Origin: JANWXD01 sp037446115
Lineage (GTDB): Bacteria; Acidobacteriota; Terriglobia; Bryobacterales; Bryobacteraceae
Assembly: GCA_037446115.1 (NCBI GenBank)
Contig: JBBIJF010000005.1
Location: forward strand, 1 to 64,000
DNA: 64,000 nucleotides
Reading direction: 5' to 3'
Below the pieces are notes generated by a model. The model was not told where the DNA came from and searched no databases. It saw nothing but the letters and a program-made list of their open reading frames with translations. A program made the position numbers and the translations under genes. Below are positions 51,768 through 59,783 of this stretch, piece by piece. Position 1 is the first letter of the stretch; every line of letters begins with the position of its first letter.

Positions 51768-52202
51768 CTAGGCAGCCGACTCTTCGCGATAGAGCCAGCC
51801 TCCCACCAGCGCCGCTACCACGAGCTCGACGGCGCCCGCTACAGTGGTGATGCCCAGCAGGCGGCCGGGAAAGAGCCCCATAGCGGCAACGCCGATAGTG
51901 TAAGACAAGTACGCAAAGATCCACATGGCAAATCCGGCGATGATGGCGGTGCGCGGCCCCGCGCCGAAGCGCGGCCGGATCGCGGCATAGAGCCAGATGG
52001 TGGCGATGCCGACCAGAAGGCTCCAGAGCACGTAGATGACGGTGGCGCCCGTCGTCATCTCACCGGACTTGCCGAGGGCTCGCATGGCGTCCGTCCAGTC
52101 CTGGAGGAGCACAACTCCGTTGACAAGGTACTCCACGACAGTGATGATGATCCCCGCAACGATGCCGCCGAGCAGCACGCGGCCGGCATTGATCTTCCCC
52201 AT
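51768..52202 (-). CDS. Small four-helix membrane protein
   Basis: This 144-residue protein starts MGKINAGRVLLGGIVAGIIITVVEYLVNGVVL and has four hydrophobic helices with a Gly-rich pattern. AAGG-type AAGGAGGTCGCC precedes its ATG, a strong site. I do not recognise a named family; similar small proteins are common in Acidobacteria. It lies between pheT (125 bases upstream) and the glycan operon. Confidence 0.7.
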   Translation of the reverse strand: MGKINAGRVLLGGIVAGIIITVVEYLVNGVVLLQDWTDAMRALGKSGEMTTGATVIYVLWSLLVGIATIWLYAAIRPRFGAGPRTAIIAGFAMWIFAYLSYTIGVAAMGLFPGRLLGITTVAGAVELVVAALVGGWLYREESAA

Positions 52203-52327
52203 CGGCGACCTCCTTTCCAGATGTGCATTGGGCCCGCCTCGCAGGTCCGTCCCTGACTATATGCCAAGAAACGGAAACTGGCAAGGGATTTCTGGAGGTG
52301 AATCGCCGGAACGCGCCCCCGCGGGTC

Positions 52328-54658
52328 TCAGAGCCGGAACTCGTAACCGCGGGCGCGCATCCCCTCGATGATCCGGGCCCGGACGGCGCCCACCTCTTCG
52401 GAGGAAAGCGTGCGGTCGGGGGCGGCCACGGTCAGGCGGAAGGAGACGCTCTTTTTGCCTTCGGGCAGGGGAGGACCGGAGTACTGGCGCAAGAATTCGA
52501 TCGCCTCCACCTCGGGAGCGCCCAGCTCGGCCAGTTGCCGGGAGAGGTTGCCCGCCAGTTCGCGCAAGCCGGCAATTACGGATAAGTCAAACGCACTGGC
52601 GGGAAAGCGGCGGATGGGGCGGTAGCGTTTCTCGTCCCGCCGTAGCTCGAGCATTCGCTCGAGATCCAGATCCAGAACGGCCGCCCGGCCTTCGAGCAGC
52701 GAGGGATGCAGTTCAAAAAGCCTTCCCACGGCGGTTCCGCGCCACATCACCGCGGCCGCACGGGCCGGGTGCTCGTAGGGCTGTGCCGGGCCGGGGCACA
52801 GCAGGCAGCCTTCCATGAGGTGTTCGGCGGCGCGCTTGAGTTCCATCAGACCGTCCTCGACGCCTGCACGGGAGTAGACCGCGGCCATCATGTGCGGGAT
52901 CTCGCGGGGCAGTCCCGCCGGCTGCTTGTGGATCTCACGGCCGATCTCAAAGATGCGGAACCGCTCGAAATGCTTGCTATTCTCGACGATGTTTTCGAAG
53001 ATTTCCGGCAGCAGGCTGCGGCGCAGCAACGTCCGGTCCGTGCCGATGGGATTTGCCACGCGGACATGGTCTTCGGGATCCATGCCGAAGCGGCGCGCCT
53101 GTTCCTCACTGACAAAGGAATAGTTGTAAACCTCGGTAAAGCCGAGTTCGACCATGGTGGCGCGCACGGCCCGGTGATAGAGGCGCTCCTCGCCCGCAGG
53201 CGGAGGCGCGATGGTTACTGCGGGCGCCTGAGGCGTGATGGCGTCGTAGCCGATCATGCGACCGACCTCTTCGACGAGGTCGTCCTTGATGGAGACATCA
53301 CGCGTGGCCCGCCAGCTCGGGACCGTGACCCGCAGCGTTCCGGGCTGGTCCTCTTCGACAGCGAAGCATAGGCGCTCGAGGATCCGTTTCACCTCGCCGG
53401 CTTCCACGGTCCGGCCCAGCTTGCGGCACAGCCAGTCCACGGGGAGCAGGATGCGGGGCGCCGGGGGCAGGGGCCGTCGGGCGTCCGCCAAGCCGCCGAC
53501 GACACGGATTCCGGGCGAGACTTGGCCAAGCAGCTCGAGGGCGCGGGCCAGAGCGCGCACGGTGTTGACGGGGTCCTGTGCCTTTTCGAACCGCATGGAG
53601 GCGTCGGTGCGCAGCTTGTGGCGGGCTGACGTCTTGCGGACGCTCGAGGCTTGAAAGCATGCACTTTCCAGCACGATGCGGCGGGTTCCCTCGTGGATTG
53701 CCGTGTCCAGTCCGCCGATCACGCCGGCGAGGGCGATGGGGCCGCGCGCATCCGCGATCACGAGGTCGCGGCCGTCCAGGTGGTACTCGGTTTCGTTCAG
53801 CGCCAGCAGCCGTTCGCCCGAGCGGGCAGGGCGGACGAAAATCGCCGGACCGCGCAACAGATCCCAGTCGAAGGCGTGCATGGGCTGCGCCAGTTCGGCC
53901 ATCACGTAATTGGTCACGTCCACGATGTTGTTGATCGGGTTCAGTCCGATGGCCTGGAGGCGGTACTGAAGCCAGAGCGGCGAGGGGCGCACCGTGACGT
54001 TTTCGAGCGCCAGCGCGCTGTAGCGCAGGCACAGGTCGAGGTTTTCGATCTCGACGCGCACCGGGGCATCGCCCTCGGGGATCCGCTCGAGGCGGACGGG
54101 GTCCCGCAGGCGGGCACCCGTGATGGCGGCGACCTCGCGCGCCAGGCCGTGATGGCCCCAAAGGTCGGGCCGGTGCGTGATGGCTTTGTTGTCCACATCG
54201 AAGATATGGTCGGGCTCGCAACCGGGAAGAGGCGCGCCCGGTTCGGCTTCCAGTTCGAGGATGCCGGTCGCGTCCCGATTGATGCCGAGCTCTGCGCCGC
54301 TTGCCAGCATGCCTTCGCTCGGGACGCCGTCAATCACGGTGACGCCGATTTCGCGCTCGCCGAGGCGCGTCCCGGGCGGAACATAGGCGCTGATCAGGCC
54401 GGTGCGGCAATTCGGAGCTCCGCAGACCACGGTCTTGATGCCGTAGCGGCCCGTGTCGAGGACGACCTTCACGTTCCGGCCGGCGCCCAAGGGTTCGACG
54501 GAGAGGACACGGGCCGCGCACACGCGCGCCAGGTGCGCGCCGTAGGGCTCGACGCCGTCGCACTCGGCGGTTTTCATGGTGATGAGGCGGCCGAGCTCTT
54601 GTGGGGGAACGTTCAGTTCTTCCGTCAGATCCCGGAGCCAGTTAAAGGAAAACTTCAA
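52328..54658 (-). CDS. pheT: Phenylalanyl-tRNA synthetase beta subunit
   Basis: This 776-residue subunit has the N-terminal B1 and EMAP-like tRNA-binding domain (VCGAPNCRTGLISAYVPPGTRLG), the B3/B4 editing domain (HRPDLWGHHGLAREVAAITGA, then NNIVDVTNYVMAELAQPMHAFD), B5 repeats, the catalytic-like core (YNYSFVSEEQARRFG) and the C-terminal anticodon-binding ferredoxin-like domain (FDLSVIAGL). With PheS it forms the alpha2beta2 enzyme charging tRNA-Phe. It starts 13 bases after pheS. Length is typical (780-800). Confidence 0.97.
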   Translation of the reverse strand: MKFSFNWLRDLTEELNVPPQELGRLITMKTAECDGVEPYGAHLARVCAARVLSVEPLGAGRNVKVVLDTGRYGIKTVVCGAPNCRTGLISAYVPPGTRLGEREIGVTVIDGVPSEGMLASGAELGINRDATGILELEAEPGAPLPGCEPDHIFDVDNKAITHRPDLWGHHGLAREVAAITGARLRDPVRLERIPEGDAPVRVEIENLDLCLRYSALALENVTVRPSPLWLQYRLQAIGLNPINNIVDVTNYVMAELAQPMHAFDWDLLRGPAIFVRPARSGERLLALNETEYHLDGRDLVIADARGPIALAGVIGGLDTAIHEGTRRIVLESACFQASSVRKTSARHKLRTDASMRFEKAQDPVNTVRALARALELLGQVSPGIRVVGGLADARRPLPPAPRILLPVDWLCRKLGRTVEAGEVKRILERLCFAVEEDQPGTLRVTVPSWRATRDVSIKDDLVEEVGRMIGYDAITPQAPAVTIAPPPAGEERLYHRAVRATMVELGFTEVYNYSFVSEEQARRFGMDPEDHVRVANPIGTDRTLLRRSLLPEIFENIVENSKHFERFRIFEIGREIHKQPAGLPREIPHMMAAVYSRAGVEDGLMELKRAAEHLMEGCLLCPGPAQPYEHPARAAAVMWRGTAVGRLFELHPSLLEGRAAVLDLDLERMLELRRDEKRYRPIRRFPASAFDLSVIAGLRELAGNLSRQLAELGAPEVEAIEFLRQYSGPPLPEGKKSVSFRLTVAAPDRTLSSEEVGAVRARIIEGMRARGYEFRL

Positions 54659-54671
54659 TGCGACACCTCTC

Positions 54672-55694
54672 TCAGAACTGGTTCAGGAAGCGCAAGTCGC
54701 CGCTTTGGAGGTAGCGGATGTCGTCAATGCCGTAACGCATCATGACCAGGCGGGTGAGGCCGAGGCCGAAGGCGAATCCCATCCACTGTTCGGGGTCAAT
54801 GCCGCTCATGCGGAGCACGTTGGGGTGCACCAGTCCGCAGCCAATCATCTCCACCCAGCCGCTCTGCTTGCAGGCAGGACAGCCGGCGCCGTTGCAGAGC
54901 AGGCAGTGCATATCCAGCTCGAAGCCCGGCTCGACGAAAGGGAAGTAGCCGGGGCGCAGGCGCACGGCCACTTCGCGGCGGAAGATGGCGTTGACCATCA
55001 GCTTCATGAAATAGATCAGGTGGGCAACGGACACTTCACGGTCCACCATCATGCCTTCGATCTGGTAGAAGGTGTGCTCGTGGGAGGCGTCCACTTCTTC
55101 GTTGCGGAAGACACGCCCGGGAGCGATCATGCGCAGCGGCGGCTTGAACCGCTCCATTCCGCGGATCTGCACCGGAGAGGTGTGCGTGCGCAGCAGGTTC
55201 CCGTCGGTGAGCCAGAAGGTGTCCTGCACGTCCCGCGCCGGGTGGTCCGGCGGAATGTTGAGCGCGTCGAAGTTGTGATATTCGGTCTCGACCTCCGGGC
55301 CGTCCAATACGGCGAAGCCCAAGGAGGTGAAAAGGTCCTCGATTTCGGCCTGGACCTGTGTGACCGGATGGAGGTGTCCGCGCCGGGGCTCCGGAGCGGG
55401 CAGCGTCAGATCCAGCCACTCGGCATCCAACCGGCGGCGTAGCGCTTCTTCCTCGAATTCCTTGCGCCGCGCTTCGAGTGTCTCTTCCAAGCACTGCTTG
55501 ACGGCGTTCAGCAGGCGGCCGATACGCGCGCGCTCCTCGGGAGGGAGCTTGGCCAGTTCCTTGCTGGCCTGGGCGAGCGTACCTTTGCGGCCCAGTGCTT
55601 CAATGCGCACGGCCTCCAATTCCTCAACGGAGCGGGCCGCGCGGATGCGTTCCAGGGCCCGGTCGCGCAGCTGTTCAAGAGTCGTCTCCAGCAT
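54672..55694 (-). CDS. pheS: Phenylalanyl-tRNA synthetase alpha subunit
   Basis: This 340-residue class II synthetase has an N-terminal coiled-coil for tRNA binding, motif 2 (HTSPVQIRGM, GRVFRNEEVDASHEHTFYQIEG) and motif 3 (GFAFGLGLTRLVMMRYGIDDIR). It activates phenylalanine. A TAGAAT box (55710-55715, minus) stands just before the ATG. Confidence 0.97.
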   Translation of the reverse strand: MLETTLEQLRDRALERIRAARSVEELEAVRIEALGRKGTLAQASKELAKLPPEERARIGRLLNAVKQCLEETLEARRKEFEEEALRRRLDAEWLDLTLPAPEPRRGHLHPVTQVQAEIEDLFTSLGFAVLDGPEVETEYHNFDALNIPPDHPARDVQDTFWLTDGNLLRTHTSPVQIRGMERFKPPLRMIAPGRVFRNEEVDASHEHTFYQIEGMMVDREVSVAHLIYFMKLMVNAIFRREVAVRLRPGYFPFVEPGFELDMHCLLCNGAGCPACKQSGWVEMIGCGLVHPNVLRMSGIDPEQWMGFAFGLGLTRLVMMRYGIDDIRYLQSGDLRFLNQF

Positions 55695-55709
55695 CAGGGG
55701 AAACCCTCT

Positions 55710-55715
55710 ATTCTA
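55710..55715 (-). promoter_or_regulatory. -10 box before pheS
   Basis: TAGAAT on the minus strand, 15 bases before the pheS ATG, gives a leader of about 8 bases. No clear -35. Confidence 0.35.
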
Positions 55716-55751
55716 CGGCACGGGCCCGTGCGGGAAGTTCCGCAGGGCGCT

Positions 55752-56795
55752 TCACTTGCTTTCCTGCGCGGGCAGTTCCGGGGGCGGCAGGGTTTCTTCA
55801 GCGGAGGGATCCAGCGCCTGAGGCGCAACCGGAAGAGGTGGCGGAACGGCCGGCGGCCGGAGCCAGGAGGCCACCACGGCGGCTCCCAGCACGCCGGCGA
55901 CGACTGCCAGAGAAAGCGTGATCGGCAGCTTGTAGAAGTCCGCGATCAGCATCTTGACGCCGACGAAGCCCAGCACGAAGGCCAGTCCGACGCGCAGGTA
56001 GTGAAACCGGGCCATCATGCCCGCCAGGACGAAGTACAGCGCGCGCAGGCCGAGGATGGCGAAGATGTTGGAGGTGTACACGATGAAGGGATCGCGCGTG
56101 ACGGCGAAGATGGCCGGGATCGAGTCCACCGCAAACACCAGATCGGTGGCCTCCACGCACACAAGCACGAGCAGCAAGGGAGTGGCGCGCCAGGCGCCGC
56201 CTTCCTTGACCAGGAAGCGCTGGCCGCGGTAGTCCGACACGGAGGGGACCATGCGGCGGAACAGCAGAAACACGGGGTTGCGCTCGGGGTGCACTTCGCT
56301 GGCCTTCTGGAGGAAGAGCTTCACGGCGGTGAAGACCAGGAACGCGCCGAAGATGTACATCACCCAGTGGAACCTCTGGAGCAGCGCGGCGCCGACAACG
56401 ATAAAGACGGCGCGCATGATCAGGGCACCGAGGACACCCCAGAACAAGACCCGGTGCTGGAAAACGGGCGGGACGGCGAAGTAGGAGAAGATCACCAGAA
56501 AGACGAAGATGTTGTCTACCGAGAGGGCCTTCTCGATGATGTAGCCGGTGAGGAACTCGAGGGCGCGTTCGGCGCCGAACCAGAAGTAGACCCCTACATT
56601 AAACAGCAGGGCTAAGATGATCCAGACCAAAGTCCAGATCACCGCCTCGCCCATGCGCACTTCGTGGGCGCGGCGGTGGAACACCCCCAGGTCCAGCGCC
56701 AGCATGGCGAGGACGAAGAAGGTGAACCCGACCCAGAGAAGCGGTGTCCCGATGGAGTCCAGACTCATGATGGTAGCAGAAAGAAAGAAACCCAT
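55752..56795 (-). CDS. TerC-family integral membrane protein
   Basis: This 347-residue protein has eight or so helices and TerC family motifs, among them EKALSVDNIFVFLVIF and VEATDLVFAVDSIPAIFAV; the acidic residues in these helices are thought to bind metal. TerC proteins export Mn2+ or help in tellurite resistance and metalation of exported enzymes. The tail is Pro-rich. An ATG nine codons downstream (56768) is an alternative start but lacks a ribosome site; GGAGCGGGA precedes 56795. A TGTAAT box lies at 56818-56823 (minus). Confidence 0.88.
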   Translation of the reverse strand: MGFFLSATIMSLDSIGTPLLWVGFTFFVLAMLALDLGVFHRRAHEVRMGEAVIWTLVWIILALLFNVGVYFWFGAERALEFLTGYIIEKALSVDNIFVFLVIFSYFAVPPVFQHRVLFWGVLGALIMRAVFIVVGAALLQRFHWVMYIFGAFLVFTAVKLFLQKASEVHPERNPVFLLFRRMVPSVSDYRGQRFLVKEGGAWRATPLLLVLVCVEATDLVFAVDSIPAIFAVTRDPFIVYTSNIFAILGLRALYFVLAGMMARFHYLRVGLAFVLGFVGVKMLIADFYKLPITLSLAVVAGVLGAAVVASWLRPPAVPPPLPVAPQALDPSAEETLPPPELPAQESK

Positions 56796-56883
56796 CCAAT
56801 TCCCGCTCCGAAAACGTATTACACTAGGGCCCAGGAGCGGATGCGCTCCGCAGCAAGAACTAACTCAGAGGAGGAGGACAGAC

Positions 56884-57201
56884 ATGAAACGCCTGTTTCC
56901 GGTTTGCAGTCTGATTGCGTTGCTGTTTGCAGTCACTGCTTCGGCCGGCGAGTGGACGGGCTACATCTCCGACGCCAAGTGCGGCGCGGCACACTCGGAC
57001 GGCTCAGAGAAATCCATCAAATGCGTGCAAGGCTGCGTGAAGGCGGGCCAACCGGCGGTCTTTGTCACCGAGACCGACAAGAAGGTGCTCAAGATCGCCA
57101 ACGCCGACAAGGTCAAGGATCACCTGGGCCACAAGGTCCGGGTCACGGGTACCCTGAAAGAGGACACCCTGACCATCGAGACCGTTTCGATGGCCCACTG
57201 A
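56884..57201 (+). CDS. Small secreted protein with three Cys
   Basis: This 105-residue protein has a signal peptide (1-21) and a mature part reading as a small beta domain: EWTGYISDAKCGAAHSDGSE, then C47-x3-C51, then a beta stretch ending KVRVTGTLKEDTLTIETV. Cys33, His37, Cys47 and Cys51 could form a metal site or disulfides. Similar short GYISD(x)KC proteins are common in Acidobacteria. A very strong GAGGAGGAGGAC site precedes the ATG. It converges on the aldolase-like gene, with an inverted repeat between. Confidence 0.75.
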   Translation: MKRLFPVCSLIALLFAVTASAGEWTGYISDAKCGAAHSDGSEKSIKCVQGCVKAGQPAVFVTETDKKVLKIANADKVKDHLGHKVRVTGTLKEDTLTIETVSMAH

Positions 57202-57205
57202 ACTT

Positions 57206-57241
57206 GGCGGGAGGGGCTATTGCAGCTTGCCCCTCCCCGCC
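57206..57241. terminator. Inverted repeat between convergent genes
   Basis: GGCGGGAGGGGC (57206-57217) pairs with GCCCCTCCCCGCC (57229-57241) apart from one bulge. It lies between the convergent genes ending at 57201 and 57217 and overlaps the end of the latter. There is no T-tract, so a classical intrinsic terminator is doubtful. Confidence 0.4.
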
Positions 57242-58311
57242 ACCGTCCAGATCTCTTCGACCAGATCGCCCCGCACCCCGTAGACCCGCTCGTGCAGGTT
57301 GACCGCTACGCAGATGTGGTTGGGGATCACCCGCAGGCGGTCGCCCACGCGGAACTCCTGCCGGCAGGCAGCGACGTTGACATAGCCGTGCTCTTCGTTC
57401 ATGTTCCAGAACACGGCTTCCGGGGCTTCCAGGACGCGGCCGAAGCCGTTGTCGCCGGCATGTACCAGGCGATCGGAAGAAAAGGTCTTCGAGCCGCCGT
57501 CAATGATGATCTGTCCCGGCCGTGCCGTGGAGACGATCGTGGTCAGCACCGTAGCGGCGCAGTCCTCCCAGGAGCAGGCTCCTGAGAGGACCGTGTTGCG
57601 GTCGTTGAAAATGTAGGTACCGGGGCGGATCTCATTAAGGCCCGGAAGCGTATGCGACTCAAACAGCGTAGGGGTCGAGCCGCCGCTGACGATGCGAGGA
57701 GAGATCCCGGCGCGGTGAAGGGAGGCCAGCATGCTATCGAGTGTTTCCTGGAGCCGTGCCCAGGCGCGACGCCCTTCTTCGTCAAAGCGTTTGATGTGGC
57801 CGGGGTAGAAGGCGACGCCCTCGAACACAAGGCCCGGCAGACGGTGGAGACTTCGAGCCAGCTCGACCAAGTCCTCGCCCGGCGCGACGCCTACGCGCCC
57901 GAGGCCGACGTCGGCTTCGGCGAGCACGCCGATTTCGACGCCGGCTGAGGCGGCTGCTTCGGAAAGCGGCCGGGCGACGGCGAGGCTGTCCAGAGCCACG
58001 GACAGGCGCAGCCTGCGGGCGATCTCCACCAGCCGTTCCAGTTTCCGGGCGCCCACGACGGGATAGGCCAACAACAGATCCTCGGGGCCGGCGCAGAGCA
58101 TCACTTCCGCTTCTCCCACCTTGGCCACGGTCAGACCTGCGGCGCCGAGTTCCAGCTGGCGGCGGCCCAGCGCCGGAATCTTGTGGGTTTTGGTGTGCGG
58201 CCGCAGCCGGAGACCATGAGCGGCTGCGTAGTCGGCCGCGCGCCGGAGGTTGCGCTCCATGATGTCGAGGTCAATCAAGAGCGCAGGCGTGTCGAGATCG
58301 GCGATGCGCAT
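57217..58311 (-). CDS. D-threonine aldolase-like PLP enzyme (alanine-racemase N-domain fold)
   Basis: This 364-residue protein has the alanine-racemase-type barrel with PLP lysine Lys41 (RPHTKTHK) and the metal site His332/Cys334 (PNHICVAVN) typical of D-threonine aldolase relatives. Such enzymes split D-beta-hydroxy-alpha-amino acids or dehydrate D-serine; the exact substrate is unclear. It starts 7 bases after the preceding gene on the same strand, so the two form an operon. ATG 58311 is chosen because the family starts near LDTPALLID. Confidence 0.87.
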   Translation of the reverse strand: MRIADLDTPALLIDLDIMERNLRRAADYAAAHGLRLRPHTKTHKIPALGRRQLELGAAGLTVAKVGEAEVMLCAGPEDLLLAYPVVGARKLERLVEIARRLRLSVALDSLAVARPLSEAAASAGVEIGVLAEADVGLGRVGVAPGEDLVELARSLHRLPGLVFEGVAFYPGHIKRFDEEGRRAWARLQETLDSMLASLHRAGISPRIVSGGSTPTLFESHTLPGLNEIRPGTYIFNDRNTVLSGACSWEDCAATVLTTIVSTARPGQIIIDGGSKTFSSDRLVHAGDNGFGRVLEAPEAVFWNMNEEHGYVNVAACRQEFRVGDRLRVIPNHICVAVNLHERVYGVRGDLVEEIWTVAGRGKLQ

Positions 58312-58318
58312 GGGGCGG

Positions 58319-58972
58319 TCAGTCTTTGAAGCGGACCGACAGCCTGCCGGCGCTGCCATTGTAAATCAGCTCGAGGTGCCTGGGTTTGTGCTTGCCTTCC
58401 AGGGGGAAGTACAGCAATCCCGACAGCGGCCCGGTGACTTCTTTCTCGGGGAGCACCTTCTCCTCGAGGACGGCCAGGAGCGGGTCTTTCTTGTCCTTGC
58501 CGCCGGCGTGCACCGTGGCCTCGGCGCCGCCTCCGCCGACGTTGCCGATGGCGCCGCCCTCGCCGCCGAGCCGCCGCGGGCGCCCGCCGCCCGGCCAGCC
58601 GCCGATGATGGGGCCCTGGTCTTCGCTCATGATCGCACCGCCGCCACCCCGCTGCGAAATCACCAGCACTCCGGAGCCGGCGATCTGGCTGGGGGCAAAG
58701 GGTTGCGAACGCTGGCCGTCTTTGTCAGAGCGCAGCAGAAAGTCATCGCGGCTCAGGGTCAGCGGCTGGTTGTTTTTCGGCACAATCCGCACGGCGACGA
58801 CGGCGATGTTCTCAGGAACGTCGGCGCCGACGATGCGCCGGACTGATGCGCGGTCGCAGTAGGCGGCGGCTTCGATCTCCACCGTATCGTTGCCGGCCCG
58901 GCCCGCCGGAGTCTTGTCCGCCGCCGAGACGGCCAGCCCGAGTGCGAAAGCGCCGACGGCTCGCAGGATCAT
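58319..58972 (-). CDS. Secreted protein with Gly-rich segment
   Basis: This 217-residue protein has a hydrophobic N-terminus (MILRAVGAFALGLAVSA, signal) and a beta-rich domain up to about residue 95 (VAVRIVPKNNQPLTLSRDDFLL). A Gly-rich linker (about 100-155) and a C-terminal stretch that may bind a partner follow. I do not recognise a family. I prefer ATG 58972, because the ATG at 58993 overlaps a TATAAT box and would precede the transcript start. It forms an operon with the aldolase-like gene 7 bases downstream. Confidence 0.6.
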   Translation of the reverse strand: MILRAVGAFALGLAVSAADKTPAGRAGNDTVEIEAAAYCDRASVRRIVGADVPENIAVVAVRIVPKNNQPLTLSRDDFLLRSDKDGQRSQPFAPSQIAGSGVLVISQRGGGGAIMSEDQGPIIGGWPGGGRPRRLGGEGGAIGNVGGGGAEATVHAGGKDKKDPLLAVLEEKVLPEKEVTGPLSGLLYFPLEGKHKPRHLELIYNGSAGRLSVRFKD

Positions 58973-58991
58973 GTTCGTCGCCCCCACGGGC

Positions 58992-58997
58992 ATTATA
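58992..58997 (-). promoter_or_regulatory. -10 box for the 58972 operon
   Basis: TATAAT (minus) is a consensus box; the transcript would start near 58985, about 13 bases before ATG 58972. No good -35 is seen. Confidence 0.45.
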
Positions 58998-59164
58998 CGC
59001 CTGTTGTGCCCCTGAGGTTGTCTTGCCGCCGCCGGGGAGGCTGAGATTGCCGCCTGGACGGTTGCTTCCTACGGGCGGTACTAGAACCGAATCGTCTCCG
59101 AGTTGATCAATTTCCGGGCTCTTCTCCGAGAAAGCTGTGGAGTAATTGAGGTGAGGAGGAGCAC

Positions 59165-59734
59165 GTGGAGGGAACACGCGTCTGGCGAATCCTTGCCATC
59201 GCCTTGCTGCTCACCGGGTGGGCTGCGCAGGCAGGACCGATCGAGCTCGGCGTTTGGTACCAAATCACGTGGGGTGATAACATGGCGCTGGTTCCGGGGG
59301 GCCCGTGCGGCGGCTGCTTGCTCGCTTCAGGCTCGCAGGAGCCGGACCTGCCACCGTGGACTTTCGTGTTGCCGTCCAACGGCGGCCTGATCACGGTACA
59401 GGATGTGTTCTTGCCGGGCGAGGCTTATCACATCTTCGATTTCGGCGTTCTGGTCGGAACGACCTCGAGTGCGCCACTCGACATCGAGTACGACTGTGGT
59501 TACGATGTCTACCTCTGCCTGGGGCATCCAAAATGGAGCTGGGGAAGGTTTCCGTTGGGGCCGGGCGCGCACTCGATCGTGATCACGCTTGCTCCCACGC
59601 CATGGTCGCCGCTGTTTCCGTATATGGGTTACTTCCGCGTAGATCACGCACCGGAGCCGGCGACGCTGCTGCTGTCGGGGGCGGGGCTGGCCGGGTTCGC
59701 GCTAGCTCGCCGAAGAAAACGCCGGGCGTCTTAA
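59165..59734 (+). CDS. PEP-CTERM sorting-domain protein
   Basis: This 189-residue protein has a signal peptide (to about residue 22) and ends in the PEP-CTERM motif: APEPATLLLSGAGLAGFALARRRKRR, that is, the PEP triplet, a membrane helix and a basic tail. The exosortase/archaeosortase system cuts such proteins and sorts them to the surface; its enzyme must lie elsewhere in the genome. The body is beta-rich with a Cys pair (GPCGGC) and has no catalytic motif. The start is GTG 59165 with GGAGGAGCAC before it. Confidence 0.85.
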   Translation: MEGTRVWRILAIALLLTGWAAQAGPIELGVWYQITWGDNMALVPGGPCGGCLLASGSQEPDLPPWTFVLPSNGGLITVQDVFLPGEAYHIFDFGVLVGTTSSAPLDIEYDCGYDVYLCLGHPKWSWGRFPLGPGAHSIVITLAPTPWSPLFPYMGYFRVDHAPEPATLLLSGAGLAGFALARRRKRRAS

Positions 59735-59768
59735 AGTGTCGGGGACAGGCGGCTCGGCTGCCGCCTGC

Positions 59769-59774
59769 TACAAT
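59769..59774 (+). promoter_or_regulatory. -10 box for the carboxylase operon
   Basis: TACAAT ends 9 bases before ATG 59784, so the leader would be about 3 bases. No Shine-Dalgarno is seen between. Confidence 0.45.
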
Positions 59775-59783
59775 TGCGGTCGG

